Positions 1-12,340 are shown, numbered from the stretch's first letter. The stretch is 64,000 bases of DNA from Vicugna pacos (GCF_048564905.1 NC_133015.1:7356501-7420500), one strand, 5' to 3'. Numbers and translations: made by a program. The notes: generated by a model from the letters alone, not told the origin.

Positions 1-14
1 TTTTTTTTTTTTGG

Positions 15-446
15 CTCCCCAGCATCCAACAACTCACTCCAATCAACACCCTAACATCTCACTAGGGGAAGTCCCCAAATCTGAAATCCCCTTTGGGAAA
101 TTACCCAACTTTGACTGTCTCCTCCCAGCACTGAAGGGACTCAGAGCCCTCCTGGCCCCTCAGTATAGTCAGGGAGTAGGCGTAAATCCAATACTCAGCC
201 CATCAGCCTTCCTCCCTGGGACTTTAAATCCTGAGCAAGTAGCAGATCTTTTTGGTCTTCAGAGTCATCCCAGCAGCAACACAAATACCAGATGGTTTCT
301 GCATCACGGTTTCTGCTGCCAAGCCTCGGGAGCTGCCTAGAACCACCAGTTTTCCAAGATGGTGCTCCAGACCTTGTTAATATTTGCGCTCCTGATGTGC
401 TTCTGATATACATAAGCTGGCTTCCTTTTTATTTTTTCTTTTTCTA
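15..446. other. Unclassified sequence
   Basis: A 109-codon open frame crosses this stretch (11-340) but I recognise no protein family in it and it starts in a poly-T run. The composition suggests an old repeat or unique intergenic DNA; family unknown. Confidence 0.3.
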
Positions 447-808
<362 letters not shown>

Positions 809-1052
809 ATTTCGACCAGAGTTGGTCTCTGTGGCTTGCAACAAAGACACTTGATATATTCAAAAGCTAATGAAGAAAGACTACCAGACTAGGGCGGAGC
901 TTCATCTCATATAAGCAATGGGATATTAGGAAAATCTTGTAGCCAGTCTGAGCCTGTTGGCTTATGTGGAATGTGAATCTTGTATCTGCCTTCCTAAGCT
1001 CTGAGGCTTGTTCTGCCGTCTGAAAAAGTTCTTTGTTACTGTTGACCAGTGG

Positions 1053-1079
1053 GATGATGATGATGATGATGGTGATGAT
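1053..1079. repeat. (GAT)n microsatellite
   Basis: Short GATGAT run with one GGT interruption, in otherwise unremarkable unique DNA (809-1340). Confidence 0.85.
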
Positions 1080-1351
1080 ACTAAAGATGGTGATAATTCT
1101 GTATTAAAGTCTCATAAGATAAATGTGCAGGGAGAAGAAATATGTAGATATGAGGTGGAATACATCATGAACTTTAAAAAATTCCATAATAGATTTCTTT
1201 CTGAGTGTTAGAATAACATATTTGAAAATCACATCATGTTTCAATATACAAAGAGAGAGAAATATATTCCTTAAAGGATACACTTAGCACTATATAAATA
1301 ACAATGCTCTTGGTTTATTTGTCTCATAAATACTGATTTCTTTGTTTCAGA

Positions 1352-1467
1352 GTTTTTTTTAATTTTTTTTATTGAGTTATAGTCATTTTACAATGTTGTG
1401 TCAAATTCCAGCATAGAGCACAATTTTTTAGTTATACGTTAACATACATATATTCATTGTCACTTTT
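1352..1467 (-). mobile_element. Short 5'-truncated L1, antisense
   Basis: Starts with a T-rich run and carries the reversed L1 3' end (TATAGTCATTTTACAATGTTGTGTCAAATTC). About 116 bp long. Flanked by TTTGTTTCAGA at 1341-1351 and 1468-1478, a perfect 11-bp duplication, so it is a complete, very short insertion. Confidence 0.85.
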
Positions 1468-1599
1468 TTTGTTTCAGATTTTCTTAAGGGGAATTTTATC
1501 TGTATGTGTTACAGCTAAATCCATGAGCCCACCCATGTCAGATTGTATAATTATACCCCAAAAATGCAATGCTTGTGAGATCTTTTGTTTATACCTTAA

Positions 1600-2171
1600 T
1601 GGTTGGCTATCTTTTTTCAATAAATATTTTCATTGAATTATACATTAAGAAAGGTATACAAATCATATAGGTACAGTATATTGAATTATCACAGAGGGAA
1701 CACATTCACTGATAAACCAGCCATGTCAAATATTCTAACCTTCCTAGAATTCCAGAAAATACCTTCATGCCCCTCCCAGGCCATATTTTAACTGCCTGAT
1801 TGCCCTTAATTTTGGCACCACAGAACAATTTTTCCTGTTTTTGAATTTCGCTTAAGTGGAATTATAAACTATGTATCATTATTATATTAGGCTTCTATAG
1901 ATCAACATTATATTTATGAGTTTCATTCGGGTTTTGAGTGTAGCAATGTTTCCTTTATTACTTAATGTTATTTCATTATAAAATCTACCACAATTAGTTT
2001 ATTTATTCAACTCTTTACAGAAGTTGGAAATGTTTCCCATTACAAATGATACTGTTTTCAACATTCTTTATTATCCTTTAGTGTACATATGCATTTCTGT
2101 TAAATATTTGCCTGGGGATGTAATTGTTGGGTCATAGAGTATGAATGTATTTAACTTTTGTAGATTGAAAA
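1600..2171 (-). mobile_element. Old L1-derived fragment, antisense
   Basis: Degenerate match to the reversed L1 ORF2 end and 3' UTR of ancient L1M elements (for example GTTGGAAATGTTTCCCATTACAAATGATAC and GATGTAATTGTTGGGTCATAGAG). Boundaries uncertain. Confidence 0.5.
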
Positions 2172-2182
2172 AAAAAACAGTT

Positions 2183-2291
2183 TTCCAGGGGAAGGGGTGG
2201 TAATAACTCAGTGGTAGAGCACCTGTTTAGCATGCACGAGGTCCTGGGTTCTATTCCCAGTACTTCCAAAAACAAACAAAAAAAACCCCCC
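2183..2291 (+). mobile_element. Vic-1-type SINE (copy 1)
   Basis: tRNA-Ala-like head (AACTCAGTGGTAGAGCACC ... GGTCCTGGGTTCTATTCCC) and short A/C-rich tail. Perfect 11-bp duplication AAAAAACAGTT at 2172-2182 and 2292-2302. Confidence 0.92.
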
Positions 2292-2302
2292 AAAAAACAG
2301 TT

Positions 2303-4254
2303 GAACTGAACTTGAGGGTAGTAAGTGGCTTTTGCAGTAGCTTGGAGTAAAACGGCCTGGTAAGAGTTCTTTGTATGGAATGGTGACGAACTGATATAAA
2401 CACATCCTCTCTCTTGGGATGTAGGAATAGAAAACACGGGGAAAGCAGATCACTCAAGCTATGGTCATATCCAACATAGTGTTAAAATATTGTTACAGTT
2501 CTCTCGAGGTTTATGGAATGATCCTGTTAGAGAAGTATCAAGACTTAAGGCCAGTTTACAACAAGGAAGGGAGACAGTAGCCAGATTACCTTGTTTTATC
2601 TTGCTTTCTTATGTTAGGTCCTCATTACCCGTGGTGATCTGGGGCTACCACTCCACGCCACCTTAGAAACGTCTGCACTCAACCTTCCATGCCACACTAA
2701 TGAGTTAGTATTCTGTCTTGAATGTGCAAGGTCCTCCAACCACCAGGTAACACCCATAACATCAGCCCCTCAAAACTATGATGACTATTTTCAGTCCAGG
2801 CTCATTTGACCTCTAGTAAATAATCTTGGACACTGAACAATTTCCCATTAAGTAAAAGAAAATAAATTGGTTAGACGAAATAAACTGAAACAACTGTTTT
2901 ATAACACATATGAAAGTAATATTTTCAAACAGTCCATCTGTTGACAGGATATGGATACCCAGAAAATTCTGTGGATAAACTTGGCAGGGCTTTGAACTTT
3001 GATGTTGCCACTAGGAATCCTTCTGGCCAGAAAGTGACCATGGAGGCAAAGGGGATACTAGTAAGATACTGCCAATAAATGAGATAAAAATCAAATCGAA
3101 GGATTGCTCACTGCAAGGCCTAGAATAGTTGATTTATCAAACAAGTATTGTATGTCATTTTGGCAATTAATTAAAATTCAACCTGTTTTTCATAAAATGT
3201 TATTTGATATTTTACGCCAACATTTCTGATCAATGATACTTAGAAAATGTTAGCTTAAAGAGATTTGATCAGGTTTCTTAATTGCAGGATTCTTCAGAGT
3301 CTGTAATACTTAAGCAGCGTTGTTAATGTTTAAGAAAGGATTTTAAGCATACAACCTTATTTCTCTAACTTAATTGAACCCGCAACATTCTTTGGTAAAG
3401 AATCTCAAACATCCTTCAGAATTACCAGTGTAACTAGTTCCACGCACTGTCATTATGACCCAAGAAGTAATCTTTCATTGAGTCTTTCAAAATTTTTTAT
3501 GAGAATTTAGCCAAAGCAATTGTTTAGTATTATAAATAGGGGGAAATTCTTACTCAAAAGAAATTCTGCACCTGGCTTTACCGTGGAAACCTCAGTTGGA
3601 ATAAAGAGCCATATTTAGCAGGGGGACCTGTAGGATCCTCTACATAGGAACTGAGTGAACACCAAGGATGTGACCCTTCAGGACTTCTGATCATAAAAGG
3701 ACATCCCTGCTCATCCCCACAAATAAAGCACATGACACAAATAAAATTATTTTATGGCACAGCTACTTTAACATGCAACACTTCCATTGCTTTTACAGCC
3801 AAATGACTAAGCTAATTTCCTTTTTATCTTGATGAAAACAATAATAGTATTGTTTTGACTTAGAATACCAGTAGATTACATCTTTCCATTAAATATCATC
3901 GTCTTCCTTTAAAAATTTCATTGAAAGATATGTATGTATCTGGTTGACTTGCAATACACAGAAGAGCTAAATGGAACAGTTATTCCATCTATATGAGTTA
4001 AAATGAACTTTGCAAATTCTATATAATGAGAGAATTACAATGTTTCTTGTCATTGTGCCAATAACCAATAGATGACTTTTTTTTTTAACAGTCAATCTCC
4101 AGAGGAAGTTTACTGACCTAAGATTTTTCTTATAATACTGAACACAGTCTAAGGGAAACTTTGTTTTTGTTTTTTTTTTTTCCCCAAAATTCCAAGGCAG
4201 ATATGTGAATCTACCCTAAGAACAGTCATCACTACACAGAAGACATAGGATGCC
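2303..4254. other. Intergenic, no gene recognised
   Basis: AT-rich unique-looking sequence. No open frame over 60 codons of its own, no recognisable repeat, no CpG island. Confidence 0.5.
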
Positions 4255-4425
4255 TAGGAGTCACAAGATGCGTGCCCAAGTTCTGGTTTTGTTACTGTCT
4301 TCGGACAATGAGCAAACCACTCCGGGTATCATTTCCCCAACATAAAATGAAAAGCTTAGACTTGATCATTCTATGGATCCTCCTAGCTCTAAAAAGCCAT
4401 GACTTTGAAAATAACTTGTTAATGT
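4255..4425 (+). repeat. MIR-like fragment
   Basis: Degenerate MIR body with the common end type GACTTGATCATTCTATGGATCCTCCTAGCTCTAAAA. The 60-codon open frame over it is incidental. Confidence 0.45.
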
Positions 4426-4429
4426 GTCA

Positions 4430-5888
4430 GCCTCTTCAGCTGAAAGTCAAATAAGTAGAATGAGAGTGAGTCCTGGCGCCTCACACGCATCCCTTTTGCA
4501 AAGTGATGCGAAGATTTCCGAAGGCTGCTTCAGTGTGATCTTGCGAAGCCCATCCCTGAAAGGTGGTGCCTGTTAATCTCATGCACTGAGGCTAAGGGCA
4601 CCTCTGGGGGTGAAGTGGGGAAGGGGATCTGGAAGGAACAAACTGCAGAATTCAAAGCTACACGTATTTGCCCCTTTGACAAACCATTTGTCCACCGCAA
4701 AGATTTCTGATTTTGTGTTTCTTTGATTTTGTGACTTTTTCAGAACTTTCTACTCAATAGAAATTGGACCTAATGTGTGAGCCCAGGTGATATAAGATTG
4801 CATACGGAAAGTCAAGATATTCAAGGGCTCATTTTAAGAAAAAGTTCAGTTTTACACCTTTGAGGCATTTGTGTGAATACTTATGACACCTAGTGGTCAA
4901 AAACTGGGAAATGGGATATTTAAGGAAGAGGAAGTGCAAATGGCCCAAAGGAGGAAAAGCTATAGAGGAAAAACTGCTTTTTAGCAACACACTTATCCAC
5001 AAAGGTGTCTGCGACTGAGATCCCTTATTTGAGAAGAATCAATTTGGAAAAAAAAAGAGAGAGAGACAGAAAATACAAAGGGTGAAGTGATCCTTACAAA
5101 TAAGAAGAGTCTAAAGAATCTGGATTTGTGCCATCTACAGAGAATGGGGAGGAATTTCACATGGATCCACACTGGTCTTTGGGACGGTGAACTGACAGGT
5201 CAGCATCTTTTTATTTCGTGTCAACATCTTTTCATTTCGCATGGGTTGGCACAGTCTCTAAAAAATGTTTCCAATAAAAGAAAACTCTTAATTATTCATG
5301 ATGTCTATGTCTCAGTATCTCCAAGGAGAAAAGATGTAAATCTGGAGGGGTTTTTTTCCCAGTAAAAACAGTAGCTTATCTTCTTTAAAAAAAATAACAA
5401 GAATCAGGAAATAATAATCAGAAGAGAGGAGATGCATAGAGTTTGAATTAATTTGAAAAAATAATTCACTGGGTTGGGGGGAGCAGGTAGGAGTGAGACC
5501 CATTGTTTACAGAGAAAGCCTCGTCAATTATATTCCTAGAGATGGTTACAAGTGGTCATACCTTTTGGGTCCTCTCTCAACTTTTTGGCATCTCCCAATG
5601 AGATCCACCCTAGGAGCTTTATCACAGAAGGTTTATCAGTTCTACTATCCACATTCCTACATGTATTGAATACATTCCATCCTTTAAAACAAACCATAAC
5701 CTAGTGCTTAGACCTCTCCTATTTGAAGTGTATTCCAGAATATTAGCTCATCTTATCAAAATTTATTTTACTGTCGGGATAGTGTTGGATGACGTTATGC
5801 AAGTCCCCTTCTTTTGAAAGCAAATCCCTCAACATTCTGGCACGTATGCTTTGCCTAAGAAGGATGATCCTACTAATATGTTAGCCCA
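4430..5888. other. Intergenic, no gene recognised
   Basis: Nothing recognised. Near 5200-5235 a short direct repeat is visible (CATCTTTTTATTTCG, then CATCTTTTCATTTCG). Open frames of 60-92 codons lack domains. Confidence 0.45.
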
Positions 5889-5978
5889 GATGGGGACGGT
5901 ATTGCTCAGCAGTAGAGTGAATGCCCAGCATGCATTAGGTCCTGGGTTCAATCTCCAGTACCTCCATTTTTTAAAAAA
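5889..5978 (+). mobile_element. Vic-1-type SINE (copy 2)
   Basis: GGTATTGCTCAGCAGTAGAG ... GGTCCTGGGTTCAATCTCC ... TACCTCCA then T/A tail. Flanks ATGTTAGCCCA and ATGTTAACCTA suggest an imperfect duplication. More diverged than most copies here. Confidence 0.85.
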
Positions 5979-6221
5979 AATGTTAACCTAGCTATTAATT
6001 TCCATATTTAAATTAATTTGAAATTTCTCAAGAATTAGTATAAATTTGGGGTACCTATATTATTGCTCTCCTTCATTATTGTACATAGCCAAGAACTGGG
6101 AGACTCTAGAGTTCTTTCTAGACACTGAAAATTGTCTGAGAACTGAATTGACTCAGTAAATACATGTTTCCTATAACTTTGAGGCCGAAAGAGTTTAAAT
6201 TGGAGTTAGCTGCTGTGCAGA

Positions 6222-6324
6222 GAGAAAGAAAGAAAGGAAGAAAGGGAAAAAGAAAAAGAAAGAAGGAAGAAAGGAAAGAAGGAAGGAGGGGAGGGAGGAA
6301 GGAAGGAAGGGAGGGAGGGAGACA
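6222..6324. repeat. GGAA/GAAA purine tract
   Basis: About 100 bp, purine only on plus, drifting from GAAA to GGAA/GGGA units. The charged and Pro/Leu/Phe frames over it are low-complexity artefacts. Confidence 0.93.
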
Positions 6325-6469
6325 AGTTCTAAAATCTAAATGTCTAGTAAATGAGCTTTTAGGAAGCAAGAGAAGCCAAACTACTTTTTAAATACTCTTT
6401 AAGGTGTTGGAAATACATAGAATACTCTTTATGTGTTGAAGTTTCTCTAAGACTTTCTTACAGCTCTGT

Positions 6470-6640
6470 CTGGAAGTCAAGTGAATGGGTCCAGCAGAGG
6501 CTCCATCATGAACCATCTGTGTATCCTTGGACAAGTCACACAGACATCCTGGATCCTTCTTTCTTCATCTTATAATACGGAGATATTGTTCTAGGTGATA
6601 CCTAAGATTCTCTCCAGCTTCAGAATTGGATTTTTTTAAT
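6470..6640 (+). repeat. MIR-like fragment
   Basis: Contains CTTGGACAAGTCACACAGAC, TCTTCATCTTATAATACGGAGAT and CCTAAGATTCTCTCCAGCTTC, the order expected of a MIR. Confidence 0.5.
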
Positions 6641-6750
6641 AGTTTATAGTACTTACTTCTTCTTATGTTGTTTTCTCTGCTAATTGGGCCCCTCAATACC
6701 CTTTGAGATCCTGAACCAAGAGAAGAGGGAAACAGAGATAGTATCTGGGT

Positions 6751-6777
6751 TGTTTTGTTTTGTTTTGTTTTGTTTTT
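6751..6777. repeat. (TTTTG)n
   Basis: Five TTTTG units; a similar run lies at 8021-8041. Simple repeats only. Confidence 0.9.
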
Positions 6778-6932
6778 GCTGCTATGATAAAAGGGAAAAC
6801 AGAAAAATACACCAGAAGATTATCTTGGGAAAGAAAGAATTACTGTTTAAAGAAAAATAAATCATGAACTTAATTTAGGCAGTGACATACAATGTTAGCT
6901 TTTTGTGTTAAGTGCAGTAAATATTTTATGAC

Positions 6933-6996
6933 ATTCAAAAAAAATTGACACAACATTGTAAAATGATTATAAATCAATAAAAAATGTTAAAAAAAT
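6933..6996 (+). mobile_element. Ultra-short L1 insertion (about 64 bp)
   Basis: Only the last part of an L1 3' end (TGACACAACATTGTAAAATG ... AATCAATAAAAAATG) plus A tail. Flanked by TTTTATGAC at 6924-6932 and 6997-7005. The same 3' end occurs at 61148-61269 and, reversed, at 1352-1467. Confidence 0.8.
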
Positions 6997-7284
6997 TTTT
7001 ATGACTTTTAAAACATTATTGGTTTCAAAATTAGGAATTGGTAATTAGTGTTTCAAAGGTGGAAAGGGAGAAGGTTTAAGGACTTGGGGGCTCAAAAAGG
7101 TAGAAATTGCTTTTAACAATCCAACACCTATCCAGAGATTCAAATTCGTGACATGGGGTTGAGTTCTCTTAAGTTTCTTTCCAGCCCTCAAATCTAAGAG
7201 CTTTACTTATTTCTCCTGGACGTTTCTACCAAATAGCCCTTCCAAGTCCCTCTGGGCTTGAAGTTATTTGATTCCACGACTGCT

Positions 7285-7790
7285 ATTTGCTGAAGGAAAT
7301 CAGAATGTCACCCCAAAGTATGCTTCTTAAACATAAAAATTATTTTGAGCTGAAGGCAATTAAGAAGCAATAAGTGCAGATAAAGTTACCCCTTTTTTGC
7401 CTAAACCCAGGAAGTAAATTCTTCTTTCACTGGAGACAGACTCTTAGCCCAGGGAAGGCACCAGAAGAATCTGCAAGCAAACCTTGTTAAACTAACCCTT
7501 ATCTTCCTGGTTACTTCTTCATCGTTTGCCACCACAAGCCCAAACCTCTTTTTCTTGTCAATTCTTCACAAAGTGACTGTTTCTTTGTGTCAAAGATACA
7601 AAAGCTTCTTGCTCCAGTCACTTCTCCCGGTCTTCAAATTCTCTCGTGCAGGCTCCCACGTATATGTAAAAATTCAACCCTGTTCACCTGTCTTTGTCAG
7701 TTAAATTTTCAGAGCCAGTCCAAGATCTTAAGAAGGGCAAGAAAAACTTTTTCCTTCCCTACGTTGCCAGCCCACGAGAATGGAACGTCC
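7285..7790 (+). mobile_element. LTR-like fossil, family uncertain
   Basis: The run starting near TGTCACCCCAAAGTATG and ending near TTTTTCCTTCCCTACG resembles a mammalian solo LTR from memory, but I find no clear flanking duplication. Old and degraded if so. Confidence 0.3.
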
Positions 7791-8971
7791 ATCAGTGGAC
7801 TGATGAAGATAAGAAAGTGAGAAGATAGAGAAATAAAGATCATGTTCACTGTTTTTACCATTTTTAAATTAACCTGGCAGGGAAATGATGAAGTGTGGGC
7901 AGCCTAGAAAGAATAAAAATAGGAAACAGGCGTGTAGACAGTCAAGTACCACTAGGAAATGCCTGGGGGGAAATATCCATGTTTTACTTCTTTGTCTTAC
8001 AAGAAACAGCGGGGGCTTTTTTGTTTTGTTTTGTTTTGTTTGCACTCTAGCCCCTCCCCGTTCGTTCAAGAAACCCATTCGCGAGGTGTCAAGTACTATT
8101 TGCAAGTGGGTGGTGAGGCTGTGTATTTACGGTAGCACCTCTCAGGAAGCGCTAAAGTAAATCCTGTGGCTGAGAAGGGTCTTAGATTGCTTCAGTTCCT
8201 GTGATATTTATTTAACATAAGCTAAAGTGTGAGAGCATACAACTCGGAGACTGCCTGCTACCCTCCACCCAGTGGACAGTCCGAGTAAGAGAGTTAAAAA
8301 TAAAAAGGCAAACCTATTGTGCCTACTCTGCTAATGTTTCTTTTCCAAATAACAAATTTACTATAGAACCAAATTTTTTAAATCTGCTAGTAGTATCCTA
8401 AAGACAGTAAGCAGATGCGTTGTGGAGAGGGAAAAACCTGGGATACAGAGCATTTAAAGAACGAGTATCTTCCCTTTTAAACCAAATTCTTACTCCATTA
8501 GCCTGTGTTTGTGAGGTTTGTATCACTGCTACGTGACACAAGCCTAGTCTAGGTCACTGCATGTGACCAACAAAGGAGTATAGAGTGTAAAGAAATCTAC
8601 ACCACGTTTATCACTTACGTATTTTGCTGTAGTATATGAATTCTGTTCAAAATGATTCTTGTGTTTGTTCAGATAGTGTTTTTGTTTCCATGTCAGTCTA
8701 TTATTTTGTATACCTACTGAGGGCAGGGGACATTTCTAACTTGAGAGTGGCCTCAAATAAATATCAGTCTATAAAAAGAATTTCATGCATGCCACGCTGG
8801 CCTTCCATTTTCTCCACCGTCTTACCAGCCAGCAAGAACTTTCCTGTTTGACAATATACTAGACCATGTGCTCTTATCAATTTCCTCTAATCTCCAAATC
8901 CAGCATATATCTCGACTCTGAACAAATTTCTTCTTTCCCTATAATGGATCTTCCCATCTGTTACACATTAG
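7791..8971. other. Intergenic, no gene recognised
   Basis: Nothing recognised apart from the (TTTTG)n at 8021-8041. Short open frames lack domain support. Confidence 0.45.
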
Positions 8972-9437
8972 TGTTACTGAACCAAACTAGGGTCTGCTCG
9001 CTCACGCACAGCAAAGCCAATCTACTGACACCGAGTTGTGGTGAAGGACAGTGCAGTGTTTATTGTAAGGCACCAGGCAAGGAGAATGGGTGGCTAGTGC
9101 TTGAGAACCCCAAACTCCCTGAAGGGTTTCAGCAAAGCACTTTTAAATGCCAGGTGAGGGAGGGGTGTCCCAAAGTTTGTGATCAGCTTGTGCACAATTC
9201 TCTGATTGGTTGATGGTGAGGTAACAGGGCGGTGTCACAGAAGTTAACATTATTAACTCTGAAGTGCCAGTAAGTCTGGGGGGGCTATGTGCTCATGATC
9301 ATCAAGCGATTACTTTCTTCCTTTCACAGTGGTTTTAGGATCTGTAAAACAATCAGACTCCATTAGCTAGGTAGTTCAGAGAGGAGCTACAGCTAATGAT
9401 ATGAGGGAGAGTTCTGTCCTGAGAAGGTGCCATTACA
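8972..9437 (-). mobile_element. Solo LTR fossil, ERV1-like, reverse orientation
   Basis: 466 bp with TG...CA ends (TGTTACTGAACC ... GTGCCATTACA). Flanked by the 4-bp duplication TTAG at 8968-8971 and 9438-9441; 4 bp fits gammaretrovirus-like (ERV1) integration. A minus-strand AATAAA at 9064-9059 sits about 90 bp from the LTR's 3' end, as expected for the R region. No internal region next to it, so it looks like a solo LTR. Family name not determined. Confidence 0.7.
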
Positions 9438-9441
9438 TTAG

Positions 9442-10400
9442 TATAACATCCTTCCAGGAACCTACCTCACATCTGTTCCTCTTTCTCTAAAGCTGCTTTT
9501 CTAGAAAAGAATGCTACTGACTTATAAACCCTTCTGCTTTTCCCAGAAATAGTCCTTTTAAAACATACACATGTCTTCATGGATATTAGCAGCAGGCACT
9601 CTACTGTCAAGCACTTCCTTTTAGAAAATGCACTGACTTCCAGGTGATGTTAAGTACCGTGCCATGAATTCCCACTCCCATTGAGAATGCTAACCATGTT
9701 TGTATTAGTAAATGGTTATTAGTTTTCTCAGGGAGTTATTATAAAGGATTAAGTGTAAACATGTATTCATATCCACTCAAAGAATCCAGCACACTTATGG
9801 GGGGGAGCAGAATAATTTCAAATGTCACAGAACATGGACAGCATCCATTGAACTTCCTCTACATTATCATCAAGTAATCGACATCTCTCATCAATCCTAT
9901 TAGGAGCAGTCATCACTTCAGTCTGTTGATCTGCATTTTGGTACTTAGACTCTGGATTCTCTTAAAATTGAATAAGGCAAGATAGCCTGGACTTTGGCTA
10001 ACTATAAAAGCAAAAGACTGCAAGCAATCCATGTGACTATTAATTGAGCATTTTACAGTAAAGGTGTAATTATTAAAAAGAAGGCAAGTCCACATGTGCC
10101 AGTAAAGACCTATCTCCAGGATAGGTTGTGAAACTCATAAAGATAAGCACAGAGCTGTACATATAATCATGCCTGCACATACAGAGAATATTGCTAGAAA
10201 GATAAATAAGAACCACACTACCATGATTGCCTCTAATGGGAGACCTGAGTAGCTGGGCACAGAAGTGGAGGGAGATTTACTGTTTATTCTATTGAAACCG
10301 TGTTCCTCTGCCAAAATTATGATTACTCTCTTTCTCCAAAACTTTATTCCCTATCTTGTTCCCTCTGACCTCAATTCTGACCAGAGTCAGATGACTAAAA
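9442..10400. other. Intergenic, no gene recognised
   Basis: Nothing recognised between the two LTRs; there is no retroviral internal sequence that would link them. Confidence 0.45.
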
Positions 10401-10404
10401 TTAC

Positions 10405-10780
10405 TGTTGTTGATAACATGTTACTGAACTAAAATCGCTGTTACAGATGTCATCATTAACATGCAAACTCAGGTTGTTTCTCCAGGGCAAGATGAGCTAA
10501 CAGATCCCTCAGCCATGGACCACCTGGCCAGAGAATTGTAAACCATAGTCATCCTGACTCCCAAAACTACGATTAAGAAATGTTGCAGAAATGTCACAAG
10601 AGGATGCTTGACCCCAGCTTCTTTGTTCTTCCCCTTCAAAACACCCCCAACTCAAAGACCAAGTTGGAGTGAGTCTGAGGCTTGTCTCCCACTCCCTTGC
10701 TTGGCATCCTGAAATAAACCCTTACTTTGCTACAAACCCACTGTCAGAATAAGGCTTTCTGCGCACGATCCCTTGCTCCA
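10405..10780 (+). mobile_element. Solo LTR fossil, ERV1-like, forward orientation
   Basis: 376 bp from TGTTGTTGATAAC to CCCTTGCTCCA. Flanked by TTAC at 10401-10404 and 10781-10784 (4 bp). AATAAA at 10713-10718 follows a GGCTTGTCTCCCACTCCCTT stretch typical of ERV1 R regions. No coding remnants beside it. A different family from the LTR at 8972-9437, and in the opposite orientation. Confidence 0.7.
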
Positions 10781-10904
10781 TTACAATACTATATTTTGAA
10801 TTTTGTAACATGTGCATTAAATTTATTTGGAGATTTTAAATAATTTATTAACTTTAAAAAATGCAAATGGAATTAGACAGACTTTGGCTGGTGTTCTGAT
10901 CACG

Positions 10905-11075
10905 TTGCCAGATAAAAATACAGGACACCCAGTTAAATTTGCAATTCCAATAAACAATGGTTAAATTTAAATATGTGTGTCCCAAATACTCCACGAGACA
11001 TACTTAGACTAAAAACGTATCTGCGGTTGATCTGAAATTCAAATCTAACTGGACACCCTGTATTTTTATCTGCTC
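10905..11075. mobile_element. Palindromic MITE-like DNA transposon
   Basis: The two ends are inverted repeats: GCCAGATAAAAATACAGGAC at the left and, reverse-complemented, GCAGATAAAAATACAGGGTG at the right. Pairing continues inward (CCCAGTTAAATTTG against TCCAGTTAGATTTG), so most of the 170 bp can fold as one hairpin. Non-autonomous, old. Confidence 0.7.
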
Positions 11076-11079
11076 AATG

Positions 11080-12340
11080 TGACAAACCTAGGTTCTGATC
11101 CCACCATTTATTTTGCTTCTGATCCTGAAAAGTGATTCCTTCAGATTCCTCTGAAGCAGAAGAAAGGAGAGGATGATCCTGAGGGATAGTCGGAGGGCAA
11201 GTGCCACTTCAGAGCGAGGGATCTGGGCTTTTGTGCCCCACTCGGGCACCAGCAGCCCTGTTGGGGCAAGGAGGGCATCTCCACCCTCTTCACTTGCAAA
11301 TAAAATGCCTTCAGTAGTCCAAGGACAGTCTGTCCATGAAGAGCCATGGCTGTGGCTTCTGGAAGTACACCAAAGCTGGGGGAGCCAAAAGAAACTACAA
11401 AAACACATCCAAAGGAACAACGAGATGTAGGTCACTGGGAGTAATGGAGAGCAGGGAATACTCCTATTCCTGCCGCTGGTTCTGGAACCTCTATATTCCT
11501 CCCACTGGGTACCCAGTGATACGTAGTGGCTGTCGCTCTGCAGTACACAACACATGCTGAAGGACCGCATCTCATCTTAGCTTTGCCTTCGAGACTGCTC
11601 CGAGCTCTGTCAAGCTAGATGAGTGAAGTTGTTCGTGGACCAGTGGATTCCATGTCATGTACACTTTGTCACACCTCATTTACCATAAAGTGGGTCAAGG
11701 CGACGTCATTTCAGCAGATCAGGCATTCCGTGGGTCCTTAAATAGTGGAGTTAGCTGATGCACTGCCGCAGGAAGGGAAACCCCATTACGGAATATGAGC
11801 CTGTCTGATGGGGATGGATTGAGCCACAGATCCTGCTGAGGAAAACTAGGAAATCCTTGCTGTATACACTTACTGCAGCATTGCAGGCAGTTCTGACTGC
11901 CTACTGCTGCATATCAAAGCATCTCAAATCATGTTGCAAACAACAATCATTAACAATTATTATCTCTTATGGTTTCCATGGATCAGGAATTCCCCAGGGC
12001 TCAGCAAGGCTGTTCTGAGTTCTTCAGAAACAGAAGCAGAAGCAGATGCTGAGACAAGACTTTTGGGGCATGCAGTTTGCTAGAGGAAGTTGGGAGAGAC
12101 CTGGAAGGCGAGGGAGGAGGGGAAGTAGGAGCAGGAAGAAGAGGAAACCAAGGCAGAGTGTGATCTGGGCAGATCTGCAGGAGACTGGCTCACCCTGACC
12201 CACAAAGCACCTCTGGAGTGTCAGTTACATCTCAGAGTTGTCCTAACCTGATACCAGAGACCTAAGCTTTCTCACTCCACACCTGCCAGTCATTGGTTGT
12301 TAACCACCCTGGACAGTAACCGGTATCCGGTGGAGGTTAA
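11080..12340. other. Unclassified, probably old LTR-derived segments
   Basis: 11900-12020 resembles reversed MaLR LTR sequence (TCTTATGGTTTCCATGGATC), and 12030-12340 resembles another reversed LTR (GACAAGACTTTTGGGGCATG). 11088-11570 has open frames on both strands but no recognised domain. Class assignments are tentative. Confidence 0.3.

Noticed and set aside
11-340. 109-codon frame at the window start
   Set aside because: Begins in a poly-T run, no recognisable domain, no splice or promoter support.
9442-10400. The two LTRs as ends of one provirus
   Set aside because: They differ in sequence and orientation, each has its own 4-bp duplication, and no internal retroviral sequence lies between them.
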